Assembly (NCBI RefSeq): GCF_030817595.1
Contig: NZ_JAUSZN010000001.1
Location: 1,062,001-1,126,000 of the forward strand
Reading direction: 5' to 3'
DNA length: 64,000 nt
Source of the DNA: Neobacillus niacini
GTDB taxonomy: Bacteria; Bacillota; Bacilli; Bacillales; Cytobacillaceae
Shown here: positions 51,986 through 63,941 of the stretch, in pieces
Layout: each line of letters opens with the position of its first letter
Position numbering within the stretch: position 1 is the stretch's first letter
Position numbers and translations under genes: made by a program
The notes under the pieces: generated by a model
The model's input: only the letters and a program-made list of their open reading frames with translations
Told to the model about the DNA's origin: nothing
Databases searched by the model: none

Positions 51986-52021
51986 AAGGAAAGACGTATG
52001 CCAATTCATACGTCTTTTCTT
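51986..52021. terminator. Hairpin, terminator-like
   Basis: AAGGAAAGACGTATG and CATACGTCTTTTCTT pair over about 14 bp, about 65 bp after the CBS-HEPN gene end. Confidence 0.65.
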
Positions 52022-52087
52022 GTGACATTTATTAAGAAAGCACACGAAAACAGTAATATTTAATCATACGATTTCGGGATTTTTTCT

Positions 52088-52894
52088 CTAAATTCTTTCA
52101 CATGCCTCTAATAACTTCTCTGTCTGTTCGATTAATGTAATCATTTCATTCCAGGAATTTTGTGTATTTAAATCCTGTGAATGGGCTAAATTGTTGCGAA
52201 GAATCTCCAATTTTTTAAAGAAATCTTTCCCTTTACTTTTTGATTCGATCCCCAAAAGCTCTCGTAAAGGCTGTTCACCTAATATGATGTCCCTCTTATC
52301 GCATAGCTGCAGGCAATCACTTAGTTCAATCCCTTCATTTCGAGCTTTTCTTTGTAAAAATAACTCCTCTGTCTGTTGGATCCGTTTGTCACTCAAGTGA
52401 ATTTTCCAGCCTTCCCCTTCAAAATACTCACGAATAATTCGATATAAATGCATTTCTACTAAGGAAATCACGCCAAATAAAAGCATGCGTATCGGTGGTT
52501 TTTGGAGATCGGCAAGTGTCACAACCTTGGTAATCCGGTTTCCTTCTATAATGAAAAGTCTATCAGTGTCTTTAAAAATAAAAAGCGTTTGAAGCAGCGG
52601 TGTGGAATCTGAAACAAGATCGGACGGGCTAAAGGAGCGAAAATAGTCCTTACACGTTCCCTCCCTCAAATCATCTCTTAGTACATATCCAATAACCCAG
52701 CCATTCTCTTCGACACCGATGACGTCATAGTCCTTTGAAATCATTTGGTCTCTTATCTGCTTAGCCTGATCGTTCACATTGCATGTAGCTAAAACCTCTG
52801 AAATACTGTTAACCGTTATATTTTTTTCAAATAATGAACGAAGACTTCTGTAAGTACTGACTTGATCTCGCTGTTGTACTGGGATGAATTCCAT
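52088..52894 (-). CDS. CBS-domain protein with C-terminal HEPN-like domain
   Basis: The 268-residue protein has an N-terminal CBS pair (VSTYRSLRSLFEKNITVNSI; DYDVIGVEENGWVIGYVLRDDL; VSDSTPLLQTLFIFKDTDRLF), which in other proteins binds adenine nucleotides. An alpha-helical C-terminal part contains RNNLAH (Arg233, His238), the RX4-6H motif of HEPN RNases, in the context EILRNNLAHSQDL. A nucleotide-sensing RNase or a toxin-like regulator is possible. GGAGG precedes the ATG. It is divergent from the rph gene, with a 337-bp gap. Confidence 0.75.
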   Translation of the reverse strand: MEFIPVQQRDQVSTYRSLRSLFEKNITVNSISEVLATCNVNDQAKQIRDQMISKDYDVIGVEENGWVIGYVLRDDLREGTCKDYFRSFSPSDLVSDSTPLLQTLFIFKDTDRLFIIEGNRITKVVTLADLQKPPIRMLLFGVISLVEMHLYRIIREYFEGEGWKIHLSDKRIQQTEELFLQRKARNEGIELSDCLQLCDKRDIILGEQPLRELLGIESKSKGKDFFKKLEILRNNLAHSQDLNTQNSWNEMITLIEQTEKLLEACERI

Positions 52895-55832
<2,938 letters not shown>

Positions 55833-55886
55833 TTCCTGCTTATGTCTCGAATAATTAGCAGCACCTCTCCTGCCGTTTTAAAAAAA

Positions 55887-55930
55887 GTGACAGGCACCGC
55901 CATTAACTGAAATGGGCCTGTCACTCTTTT
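55887..55930. terminator. Terminator between rph and zinc-ribbon gene
   Basis: GTGACAGGC (55887-55895) and GCCTGTCAC (55916-55924) form a 9-bp stem, A7 before and TCTTTTT after, so it can work in both directions. Confidence 0.75.
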
Positions 55931-56154
55931 TAATCTATAAATCTTGCGACTTCTTTACCACAATTTTTACATTTTCCTTCCAGGGTAATGGAAGGTGGTG
56001 AATCTTGGACAATGTAGTTTACAATTTGTACAACATCGCTACAATTTACACACCAAACATTCCGTTCAAGTTCTTTGCGTATTGCAGTTGGAATGGCGAG
56101 CCATTTTTTATTTGCAGAAAAAGAAACTACCTCTTGATTTGCTCTTTTAACCAA
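55930..56154 (-). CDS. Small zinc-ribbon-like protein
   Basis: This 74-residue protein starts at TTG 56154 with GGGGGAT upstream. It has two CxxC pairs, WCVNC (about residues 34-38) and KCKNCG near the end, spaced as in a zinc ribbon. The middle (IVQDSPPSITLEGKC) looks like the beta part. Small proteins like this are common in Bacillus; the role is unknown. Confidence 0.7.
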   Translation of the reverse strand: MVKRANQEVVSFSANKKWLAIPTAIRKELERNVWCVNCSDVVQIVNYIVQDSPPSITLEGKCKNCGKEVARFID

Positions 56155-56217
56155 GCTGATCCCCCACTTTTTTTAAAATCATGCTACTTTACTACCTAAC
56201 AACACCCCATCTTTACA

Positions 56218-56664
56218 TCATCTTTTAAATATAATATAGTCAACGCTTATTGGTTCCTTGTTTGCTGCTCTTAGAAGTTGATTGATCTGTCCTCGATGGT
56301 ACTGACCATGAAGAGCAACATGGGTTAAGATGTCCCTTATGGAATTATCGAATTCTGTACCGTTACTATTTTTATAAGAGACTAGTTGATCTAGATTAGA
56401 ATTGAATAACGTTGAAAGTAATTCATCATAGTTGTGATGATTTTGATTAACCATCTCGACACATGATTCTAAACTAACTTCTTCCCAGATAGGTAAATGT
56501 GAACTATCTGCGCCTTTTAATCTAGTATTCCAAACGTTTTCCGCATGCAGAATATGGGAAAAGAGATTAATGGCCTTCTTGTTCTCTTGCCCGTTTTGTA
56601 AGGTTTGTAGAATTCGTTGATTCGCCCAATGTAAATGCTTAAACATAGATTGGATTGTTTCCAA
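56218..56664 (-). CDS. DinB/YfiT-like family protein
   Basis: This roughly 149-residue protein (MLETIQSMFKHLHWANQRIL) has the DinB metal-binding His set: SHILHAENVW in the first half and LTHVALHGQYHRGQINQLLR near the end. I choose TTG 56664, since AAGGAGG lies 9 bp before it and directly touches the upstream GTG. Role unknown; a second DinB family gene lies at 18391. Confidence 0.85.
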   Translation of the reverse strand: METIQSMFKHLHWANQRILQTLQNGQENKKAINLFSHILHAENVWNTRLKGADSSHLPIWEEVSLESCVEMVNQNHHNYDELLSTLFNSNLDQLVSYKNSNGTEFDNSIRDILTHVALHGQYHRGQINQLLRAANKEPISVDYIIFKR

Positions 56665-56977
56665 GTAAGTCACCCTCCTTATACCTTATATTAATCTTTC
56701 TTTTGATCAAATAGTAATTCACGGTACGTGGTCACTAAATTTTGTATTTTATTTTCATTGATGATGGTGTTATTAAATGAAACATTGCATGAATACCCTC
56801 TTGCATTTTTGTGCAATGTGCCAATTTACGATTATTATAAAATAAACTAGTATGTATCAGATGATAAACCGTTTTCATAGCGGCGCGAGGGGGCGGCAGA
56901 ATTCAACCAGATATACAATTACATAAAAAAAATAGTAGCGTGACGATTTTATTATAAAAGGGACCGGTGGCACAATT
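56665..56977. other. Intergenic region, nothing recognised
   Basis: About 310 bp between the divergent DinB and MATE genes. It must hold both promoters, but I see no clear operator or hairpin. Confidence 0.5.
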
Positions 56978-58339
56978 ATGAAACTGATTAAGGATATTCT
57001 TCGTTTGGCGATTCCATCAATTGCAACCTTTTCGTCCATGACGGTTACAGGTTTACTGGTCTTGATGATTGTTGGGAAATTAGGGGCAGCAGCCATTGCA
57101 GTAGTTGGAATCACCAACATTTTGATGTACAATTTATGGGCCATTTTTTCCGGAAACCAAGGAGCTATCAACTACTTGGTTGCTCAAAATTACGGCTCTA
57201 AGAATATGAAACTAGGCAATCAACGAATGCAGATTGCCATTATTCTAGCAGCCTTTCAGGCCATACTGTTATTTGGTGTCAGCTTTGTGTTTCCTCATTT
57301 TATTTTGGAAGTAATGGGCTCAAACGAAACCATTCTCGAATTAGGGTCTTCTTATGTTCAAGTGCGAATGTACGGTATGATGTTCACTGTTTTTAATATT
57401 CTCTTCTACGCCTACATGAGAGCCACCGGTGATACACGTACACCGATGAATATCTCCATCATTAACAGTGTTATGGTGGTAATATTCACCTATGTTCTCG
57501 CCTATGGGAAGTTTGGCTTTCCAAACTTAGGATTGCAGGGAGCGGGCTGGAGTATGGTAGTGGCCGAGGGGATTACCCTGCTATTAAATCTCCTAGTGTA
57601 TTTCCGTTCTTACAACGAAAAATATTTTACCCGTTCTTGGGTGCGAATGGAGCTAGCACAAATTCGGTTAATATTATTCGAAGGTTCGAAGCTGGGGATT
57701 ACAGAATTGTCTAACAGCATAGGAATGCTGGTGTTTACTGCCTGTATTACCCGTCTTGGCACAGTGGCCATTGCGGCCAATGAAATTGCTTTAAATATCC
57801 TGTCCTTCGGTTTTATGCCGGCAAATGGATTTGGGGCTGCTTCTACTGTTGGAATTGGGCAAGCGATTGGAAGAGGCAGACCGCTGGAAGCGAAGAAGTT
57901 CGGGTTAGTGACAGTTTATTTGGGACTAGGATTCATGGCGTTATTTTCCGTATGTTTATTCTTGTTTGCCGAGCCTGTCGCGAAACTGTATACGTCTGAA
58001 ACAGCGGTAGTAGTAACAGCGATTTCTCTGATTCATTTAGCTTCCTTTATTCAACTGTTTAGTGGGGCTAACATCATTTTTGCCGGGGGATTAAGGGGTG
58101 TCGGTGATACCACCTTCCTATCTCGGGCAGCCTTGGTGTTAAACTGGATTTTCTTCATTCCTTGTACCATTCTATTAACACAGGTGTTTGATTTAGGACA
58201 GACAGGTGCGTGGATCGCTTTTTCAAGTTTAATTGTTCTTCAAGGGTTAACCAATGCTTTAAGGTATCTCTTTTACAAATGGAACTCAGCCCAAAGTAAA
58301 AATGTACCTATAGCAGAGGTAACGTCGCTTCATGTTTAA
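56978..58339 (+). CDS. MATE family efflux transporter
   Basis: This 453-residue protein has about 12 membrane helices with MATE signatures: IPSIATFSSMTVTGLLVLMI, the GNQGAINYLVAQNYGSK loop, and YMRATGDTRTPMNISIINS; the second half repeats the pattern with AGGLRGVGDTTFLSR. It is distinct from the MATE at 5309. It exports a drug or metabolite by cation antiport. GGTGG precedes the ATG. Lone gene followed by a strong terminator. Confidence 0.92.
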   Translation: MKLIKDILRLAIPSIATFSSMTVTGLLVLMIVGKLGAAAIAVVGITNILMYNLWAIFSGNQGAINYLVAQNYGSKNMKLGNQRMQIAIILAAFQAILLFGVSFVFPHFILEVMGSNETILELGSSYVQVRMYGMMFTVFNILFYAYMRATGDTRTPMNISIINSVMVVIFTYVLAYGKFGFPNLGLQGAGWSMVVAEGITLLLNLLVYFRSYNEKYFTRSWVRMELAQIRLILFEGSKLGITELSNSIGMLVFTACITRLGTVAIAANEIALNILSFGFMPANGFGAASTVGIGQAIGRGRPLEAKKFGLVTVYLGLGFMALFSVCLFLFAEPVAKLYTSETAVVVTAISLIHLASFIQLFSGANIIFAGGLRGVGDTTFLSRAALVLNWIFFIPCTILLTQVFDLGQTGAWIAFSSLIVLQGLTNALRYLFYKWNSAQSKNVPIAEVTSLHV

Positions 58340-58368
58340 ATCAGAGAATCTTGATGAATTTAGGGTTA

Positions 58369-58399
58369 GGGCCAATTTGATTATAATTGGCCCTTTTTT
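58369..58399 (+). terminator. Terminator after MATE gene
   Basis: GGGCCAATT (58369-58377) and AATTGGCCC (58385-58393), followed by TTTTTTGG. Confidence 0.85.
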
Positions 58400-58423
58400 G
58401 GCTTTTAGTACTCCCTATTGCCC

Positions 58424-59134
58424 TTACTCATCAAATACAGCGCATAATGGGACGTGGTCGCTGAATTTAATCCATTTTTCATAAGTTCCAATTTCAAAAT
58501 GTCTTAATCTAGAGAGAATGAGTTCTGAAGCAAACAAAAAATCAATATGAAAAGGACTAGACTGTGCCTTTCTAAAAAAATGAGTCGGGATTGTCTCCTC
58601 CCCGTGTTCTTCATTGAAATACATATGGTAAGCACTTTTAATGCCCTCGTTCTTTAGTAGCTCCACAACCTCTGAATGGGTCCCTACCCTTTTAATATGA
58701 TCGAATATCTTATTGCTGTTCCAATCGCCAATGATAACACAGGGCTTTTTCAGCAAAGTTTCATAATATTTTAAAGCGAGATAGATTTGTCCTATGTAAC
58801 TATTGAATTGTGGTTTGGTATTTTGAGACCATATCGCAAGTAAAATAAAATCGTCTTTGCCAGTAACCTTCAACGGAATGATATAGCGGAATTCCCTATT
58901 GTAAGCAGAATGAAGTTCGATATGATAGGAATCATTTAAGGTCGCGATGCCAATCCCCTTGTTTATATTATCTCCATACCATAGAAACTGAGTAAGTGCT
59001 TGCAGATTACTACTATTCCTCCATTTTTCAGGTGCTTCACATTCTGGAATGACAATAATGTCGGCCATGTAGGGGAATATTGCTTCAATCTTATCTCGAA
59101 ATCTCATTGCCGCATTCCATGTTACTAGTTTCAT
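58424..59134 (-). CDS. Endonuclease/exonuclease/phosphatase (EEP) family protein
   Basis: This 236-residue protein has the EEP fold motifs: Asn7 in LVTWNAAM, Glu31 in IIVIPECE, GDWN at 136-139, FHIDFLFAS, and SDHVPL at 225-230 with the catalytic Asp-His pair. EEP enzymes cleave phosphodiester bonds with a metal ion. There is no signal peptide, so it is cytosolic; DNA repair or RNA processing are possible. AGGAGG-like RBS before the ATG. Confidence 0.9.
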   Translation of the reverse strand: MKLVTWNAAMRFRDKIEAIFPYMADIIVIPECEAPEKWRNSSNLQALTQFLWYGDNINKGIGIATLNDSYHIELHSAYNREFRYIIPLKVTGKDDFILLAIWSQNTKPQFNSYIGQIYLALKYYETLLKKPCVIIGDWNSNKIFDHIKRVGTHSEVVELLKNEGIKSAYHMYFNEEHGEETIPTHFFRKAQSSPFHIDFLFASELILSRLRHFEIGTYEKWIKFSDHVPLCAVFDE

Positions 59135-59265
59135 CCGTAGTCCTCCATGTTTTATTTCCTTATATTATACTTTAAAAATTCACAGTTTTTACCGTTCCGT
59201 CACATTAATATTCTAAAATATGGTAAATTTAATAAATAATAAAATTAATAGGGGTGTGCAGCATA

Positions 59266-59604
59266 ATGCCTATGGAACAAGAAACAATGGGTTTTTTAAT
59301 AGGCGGTTTTTCAACCGTAATGGGGATTACCTTTATGATCGTTTTACGAATGTTATTCTCGAAAAAACGCAAATCTTTTAGAACGGCTTATGGTTTAATC
59401 ATGTGTCATTTAATACTAGTTAGCCTTGCAGTCTATCAAGTGTTACGTGCAATTAGTTTTGACGGATACCATCAAATGGCCTCCGAAGAAATATCTTTAC
59501 GTCTTGCTATCACAGGCGGTCTTTGGGCAATCAGTATGGTATTTTTAATCCTGGGTTTAATTAGATTTTCAGTTACAAAAAATCTCTTCTGTGAGACAGT
59601 TTGA
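59266..59604 (+). CDS. Small membrane protein, three helices
   Basis: This 112-residue protein starts at ATG 59266 (MPMEQETMGFLIGGF) behind AGGGGTG. It has three hydrophobic segments (GFLIGGFSTVMGITFMIVL, LIMCHLILVSLAVYQVL, ITGGLWAISMVFLILGL) with a basic loop after the first. I do not recognise the family. It converges with the gene at 59638. Confidence 0.65.
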   Translation: MPMEQETMGFLIGGFSTVMGITFMIVLRMLFSKKRKSFRTAYGLIMCHLILVSLAVYQVLRAISFDGYHQMASEEISLRLAITGGLWAISMVFLILGLIRFSVTKNLFCETV

Positions 59605-59637
59605 CACTGTCCCTCAAAAGAGATAATTTTTAGTTTA

Positions 59638-60225
59638 CTAATCCTCTATTTTGATATTCTGGTTTATTTCTTTTAGGATCAGGTTAGAAATATTTTGGCA
59701 ATGGTGCATGACGGTATCTACTACTACATCGGAAGCGTATTCCAAAAAGTGAATCATAAAATCTTTGTTATTTGGTTGAAGGAAAGTACCTATAAAATCA
59801 ATTAACAGATCATTTACTAGCCTGACATTGCAATAGACAAATTCTGCATTGGCTACTTGCTCTTCTTCAGTGGAACCTTTGTACACCATGTCCTTAAAAC
59901 GAGGCATATTTTCGGCGAAGAAATTAGACTCGTTCACTTGTCTAGGGACATCTAACATTAGCGTATGGAAAGTTTCTTGGGGAACAAACTTTTCTTCATC
60001 AATACAATGTTTTAAAAAAGCGATTGCTCGATTCGTATTTGCAATCAAAAAGGTCACGTTCTTAAGTATCGTCTCTAAATAAGCTTCTTGCGATTTCACA
60101 CCTTGTTTTATCTCTTTTAATACTTGGGTCATTCTTTGTGGAAGCTCATCCTTTTTCCAATGGGGCTGGTTCATGACAGCGCTTAAAACACCTGCGGTTT
60201 GTTTAGATAATATTTCTTTAGACAA
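59638..60225 (-). CDS. Hypothetical helical protein
   Basis: This 195-residue protein starts at TTG 60225 (AGGAGAG eight bp before), lacks signal or membrane segments, and is predicted mostly alpha-helical (QRMTQVLKEIKQGVKSQEAY, FLEYASDVVVDTVMHHCQNI). No domain is recognised. Single gene. Confidence 0.65.
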   Translation of the reverse strand: MSKEILSKQTAGVLSAVMNQPHWKKDELPQRMTQVLKEIKQGVKSQEAYLETILKNVTFLIANTNRAIAFLKHCIDEEKFVPQETFHTLMLDVPRQVNESNFFAENMPRFKDMVYKGSTEEEQVANAEFVYCNVRLVNDLLIDFIGTFLQPNNKDFMIHFLEYASDVVVDTVMHHCQNISNLILKEINQNIKIED

Positions 60226-60637
60226 TGTTTTTCTCTCCTATTTCACCATATTTACTTCTATAGAATATCACATTACCTTCTGCATGAAACTCCCATTTCT
60301 TGTTTGCTTGGAATAATTCTTTAATCTCGTTTTGCCCAGTTACTAATAAATGCTAGAAGGATCATTTAGCAATTTGATTAATTTTATAATTTTATTGTCA
60401 TCACCTAGTTCAACGTACACTAGCTTAGTATTCTCAATAATATCTGTATAGGAGTTTTCACCAGCAGGATAAAGGTGAAAGTGTTGAGATATCTAATGGT
60501 TCTTCGTCCATAAATAAAGAGGAAGTCTCTTCAGAAGAATCCCCTAATACTAATTCGAAAACAAATCATCTACCCCGCTGTCCCACCTTGTGTTCTTCTT
60601 TATTAAAAATTTTGTAATATATCTGGGAATAAATAAA

Positions 60638-60662
60638 AAACCCCGATTGAACGTCGGGGTTT
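60638..60662. terminator. Rho-independent terminator hairpin
   Basis: AAACCCCGA (60638-60646) and TCGGGGTTT (60654-60662), 7-base loop; A-run on the left side, so the T-run lies on the minus strand. Confidence 0.7.
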
Positions 60663-60746
60663 ATACTGCAACTTTACGTTTCCTTATCTTGAAATGCGTG
60701 TAGGGCTTCGAAAAATTTAACACGTTTATATTATAGGGTAACTTCT

Positions 60747-60845
60747 TTATTTTAAACTTTGCTTTTTTTCTGATTTAAATTCGTCCCGTAGTAAATTCTT
60801 TTGAATTTTACCAATGGATGTCCTTGGGAAATCCGCCACATCCAT
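60747..60845 (-). pseudogene. C-terminal remnant of an AMP-binding (acyl-CoA synthetase) gene
   Basis: The minus strand reads ADFPRTSIGKIQKNLLRDEF KSEKKQS then stops at 60747. PRTSIGKIQKxxLR is the conserved C-terminal motif of acyl-CoA synthetases, including the catalytic Lys. Upstream (higher coordinates) there is no matching body, so only the tail survives. Confidence 0.6.
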
Positions 60846-60920
60846 TTCTTAAAGATGTGAGGGTGCTGAGGTTTTTCCTGTCTGAATAGTCTTCAAAACA
60901 TATTATTTTGTCTTTGTAAA

Positions 60921-61163
60921 TTAATCTATAACCTGTTCATCACGTGCCAAATACCTCCTCTTCTCCCCATCCCAAGCTAGTTTAACAGTTTCAGCATCGC
61001 GTACTGCTTTAATTATGAATGCATCATTATTAAAACCTATAGGATTGTTAACTCTTTTTAATTTATCTGGGTTTGTTGAGTTAAACGCAAATAGGTACAC
61101 AATTATACCAATGAAGTGGTTTTGTAGATTAACTATTTCAAATCCTTCTAATACTTTTTTCAC
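60921..61163 (-). CDS. Doubtful small ORF
   Basis: An 80-residue frame from GTG 61163 (KKVLEGFEIVNLQNHFIGII, ending KRRYLARDEQVID) is open and has protein-like composition, but there is no RBS. It may be a fragment of a decayed gene. No family recognised. Confidence 0.3.
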   Translation of the reverse strand: MKKVLEGFEIVNLQNHFIGIIVYLFAFNSTNPDKLKRVNNPIGFNNDAFIIKAVRDAETVKLAWDGEKRRYLARDEQVID

Positions 61164-61183
61164 AAAATATATTTTAAAAAAGA

Positions 61184-61215
61184 ATGCCTGTCCCTTTTTT
61201 TAGTGAGACAGGCAT
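61184..61215. terminator. Hairpin downstream of lipoprotein gene
   Basis: ATGCCTGTC (61184-61192) and GACAGGCAT (61207-61215) with a T7-containing loop. It lies about 135 bp after the lipoprotein stop on the minus strand and shares the GACAGGC stem with the hairpin at 55887. Confidence 0.5.
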
Positions 61216-61347
61216 AATTGTCTAATATAACAATGAAGTTATTTTTTAAAAAATTTGCTAGAGAATACATATTACAGTTAAAAAGTTCATAAATAACAGC
61301 TACAGTTTCTTAAATCGTGTCCAGCCTTCAAAAACAAACTAATATTT

Positions 61348-61881
61348 TCATTTTAATCTATCTTCGATTTTCTTAGTCGTGAAATAACCACCATTTTCAT
61401 TTGGTTCCTTTTCATTACGATTCATACGAATCTTCCCTATATTCGTATAGGTTATCTCTAAGATTTCCCAGCCCTCATGCGGTAGTAATTCATCTGAAAT
61501 TTGCCTGTATCTTCTCACTGCCAAATCCTTAGCAGGAACCCTTTTATTTGGAGCTAGTTCAAACGTTGCTTTTATCGTGCTATCTACAAAAGAATAGTTA
61601 AGTAATTTTTCACCCTCCCCTTTAGCCTGAAACTCAAGGATTTCTTTCACGATTGTTTCATTAAGCGGCTGTGCTATTTCTCTTGGCTGGCTTTCGATGG
61701 ACTCTTCATTTAACTGATCTTCGAGATCAACATTTAATTTTTGTACGGAATCTTTAGGTTCAGCCTGAGAATCAGTTTTTGATATTCCTACATCAGCCTG
61801 ATCTTGATTCTTTTCAGATTCAGAATTACAAGCAGACAATAAAACGATAAATACCACCAAAATATAGAGGATTTTTTTCAT
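61348..61881 (-). CDS. Putative lipoprotein, unknown function
   Basis: This 177-residue protein starts MKKILYILVVFIVLLSACNS, a lipoprotein signal with lipobox LSAC (Cys18). A polar Asp/Glu/Gln/Ser-rich linker follows (to about residue 75), then a folded part (ILEFQAKGEGEKLLNYSFVD ... GWEILEITYTNIGKIRMNRNE). GAAAGG precedes the ATG. No recognised family. Confidence 0.75.
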   Translation of the reverse strand: MKKILYILVVFIVLLSACNSESEKNQDQADVGISKTDSQAEPKDSVQKLNVDLEDQLNEESIESQPREIAQPLNETIVKEILEFQAKGEGEKLLNYSFVDSTIKATFELAPNKRVPAKDLAVRRYRQISDELLPHEGWEILEITYTNIGKIRMNRNEKEPNENGGYFTTKKIEDRLK

Positions 61882-62115
61882 AATGATCCTTTCGGCTTCT
61901 CATTTTTTTAAAATTGAACATATGATAAAAATTACATTGATATTATGTAATGTTAACTTAATAAAAATACATGTAAATCGAACTAGTTTGCATGGGTTCA
62001 GGTTTGGCATGTCACCGTCCTTTGTACTTTAAAGTTTTTTCACTTTACAAAAAAATTCAAACAAAAGCATAGTTGATCCATGGAATGATCATTATGTAGT
62101 CCAAGGAGTTACCAT

Positions 62116-63099
62116 ATGAAGACTTTAATTCATTTAGATAAAATAGAAAAAAAGTTTGGCAGTCAAACGGTTTTGAATCCTGTGGAATTCTCCGTTTATG
62201 AAGGGGAGTTTTTGACGATGCTCGGGCCAAGTGGATGTGGGAAAACTACGCTATTGCGGATGATTGCCGGATTTGAGCCTCCGACGAAAGGAGATATCTA
62301 TTTACTTCAAAATAAAATCACTCACTTGCCGCCATACAAACGGGATATGAACATGGTTTTTCAGCATTATGCACTCTTCCCCCATATGAATGTCGAACAA
62401 AACATCCTCTTTGGTTTGCGAATGAAGGGAATTGGCGGTAAAGAACAAAAAAAGAGACTAGAAAAAGTACTAGAGCTTACTCGCCTTACCGATTTACGTC
62501 ACAATAAGCCCCACCAATTATCGGGAGGACAACAGCAACGGGTAGCCATTGCTAGAGCCATCATTAACAAGCCGAAAGTATTACTACTGGACGAACCTCT
62601 AGGGGCCTTGGATTATCAATTGCGAAAAAGCTTACAGCTAGAGTTAAAGAGCTTGCAAAAGGAAATCGGCATTACCTTTATATATGTCACACATGACCAG
62701 GAAGAAGCTCTTACCATGTCAGATCGGATTGCCATTTTAAACAACGGGAAAGTCGAGCAGGCAGGTACACCGCAAGAAATATACCGCCAGCCAAATAATG
62801 AGTTCATCGCCACATTCATAGGAGAAAATAATATTTTTCATAACAGTATGAGGACATATTGTGTCAGGCCAGAAAATGTGAAGGTGTATCGAAAAGGCAC
62901 GCTACCCCTGGAAAAAGCAACCAACGGAAAGATTACCGAGGTGATATTTTCCGGTAATCATACAAAAGTATATATTTACTTCGAGCAGGACCAGAAAACA
63001 GTCATCGCCTATGATTATCCAGATACCCCGACGGACTGGAAAACAGGTGATGCAGTGGATTTAGACTGGAATGCAGGAGCTGAGGTGAGGTTAGATTGA
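62116..63099 (+). CDS. potA: Spermidine/putrescine-type ABC transporter ATPase
   Basis: This 327-residue ATPase has Walker A GPSGCGKT (37-44), Q-loop QHYALFPH, signature LSGGQQQ (135-141), Walker B VLLLDEP (155-161) and H-loop TYVTHD-type YVTHDQEEA, followed by a TOBE-like end. The family (PotA/FbpC/CysA) energises import through the two permeases encoded next. AAGGAG precedes the ATG. Its stop overlaps the next start (TTGA). Polyamine specificity rests on the overall operon layout. Confidence 0.9.
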   Translation: MKTLIHLDKIEKKFGSQTVLNPVEFSVYEGEFLTMLGPSGCGKTTLLRMIAGFEPPTKGDIYLLQNKITHLPPYKRDMNMVFQHYALFPHMNVEQNILFGLRMKGIGGKEQKKRLEKVLELTRLTDLRHNKPHQLSGGQQQRVAIARAIINKPKVLLLDEPLGALDYQLRKSLQLELKSLQKEIGITFIYVTHDQEEALTMSDRIAILNNGKVEQAGTPQEIYRQPNNEFIATFIGENNIFHNSMRTYCVRPENVKVYRKGTLPLEKATNGKITEVIFSGNHTKVYIYFEQDQKTVIAYDYPDTPTDWKTGDAVDLDWNAGAEVRLD

Positions 63100-63941
63100 A
63101 AAATAAAAGCAAAATACTAGCTGCTCCTCCTCTTATTTGGTTAATCCTCTTTTTTCTCTTGCCTTTGTTGATTATAGTTTTTTATTCCTTTTTACAAAGA
63201 GGAGTATACGGTGAACTTGTTTATCAATTTACCCTATCTAACTATGTTAGACTCGGAGAATCTATTTATACCCAAATTTTGTTGGATACCTTAAGCGTTT
63301 CAATACTGACGACATTGCTGACTTTATTCATTTCCTATCCCTTAGCCTACTATATTTCCACTCTCTCACAATCTAAACAGCAAATTTGGCTATTACTCGT
63401 CATGCTGCCTTTTTGGATTAACTTTTTGATTCGTTCGTTTGCATGGATCATCATTTTGCGTTCACAAGGAATCGTAAATTCCTTATTCATCCATTTGGAA
63501 TGGATTGACCAGCCGCTTTCCTTACTTTACAACGACGGAGCCGTATTGCTCGGAATGGTTTATTCCCTGCTGCCATTTATGGTGCTGCCACTCTATATTT
63601 CTTTCGAAAAATTAGATCGCTCACACCTGGAGGCTGCTTCCGATTTAGGAGCAAATTCCTTCAAGGTATTTATGCATATCATTGTTCCTTTAACATCAAA
63701 AGGCATCATCATCGGCTCTGTACTCGTATTTGTGTCTTCCATTGGCATGTTTGTGGTACCTGATGTCATGGGAGGAGCCAAATCCATGCTTCTTGGTAAT
63801 TTGATTCAAAATCAGTTTTTATCTGCTAGGGATTGGCCATTCGGCTCATCTGCATCGATTTTATTGATACTCTTTTCCTTTGTCCTGATGTTGCTTTATT
63901 ACTATGCCGCAGCCAGAAGCAAAGGTGGTGCTAAACCATGA
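63096..63941 (+). CDS. potB: ABC transporter permease (PotB type)
   Basis: This 281-residue protein starts at TTG 63096, overlapping the potA stop by 4 bp. It has six membrane helices and the permease EAA loop (HLEAASDLGANSFKVFMHIIVPLTSKGI) that docks with the ATPase. With the ATPase and the next permease it forms the inner-membrane channel. The order ATPase-permease-permease matches potABC(D). Confidence 0.88.
   Translation: MKNKSKILAAPPLIWLILFFLLPLLIIVFYSFLQRGVYGELVYQFTLSNYVRLGESIYTQILLDTLSVSILTTLLTLFISYPLAYYISTLSQSKQQIWLLLVMLPFWINFLIRSFAWIIILRSQGIVNSLFIHLEWIDQPLSLLYNDGAVLLGMVYSLLPFMVLPLYISFEKLDRSHLEAASDLGANSFKVFMHIIVPLTSKGIIIGSVLVFVSSIGMFVVPDVMGGAKSMLLGNLIQNQFLSARDWPFGSSASILLILFSFVLMLLYYYAAARSKGGAKP

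Larger units (their letters stand above)
51475..52087. other. Intergenic region with repeat half and two hairpins
   Basis: No confident gene; an open frame at 51863-52045 overlaps both hairpins' region and lacks an RBS. It holds a left-half repeat at 51715-51750 (GTTCAACAAACCTGCCAGTTAGTTTAATAAG) and two strong hairpins. Confidence 0.55.
60226..60920. other. Region of gene remnants and a terminator
   Basis: About 700 bp with no intact gene. A minus-strand open fragment at 60350-60489 reads HFHLYPAGENSYTDIIENTK and VYVELGDDNKIIKLIKLLND before a stop, like the C-terminus of a lost gene. On the plus strand an Ser/Glu-rich fragment (ESVEISNGSSSINKEEVSSE) overlaps. A terminator hairpin AAACCCCGA/TCGGGGTTT is at 60638-60662, and an AMP-binding enzyme remnant follows. 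Confidence 0.45.

Noticed and set aside
51863..52045. 60-residue minus-strand frame
   Set aside because: It overlaps a strong terminator hairpin, has no RBS and unlikely composition.
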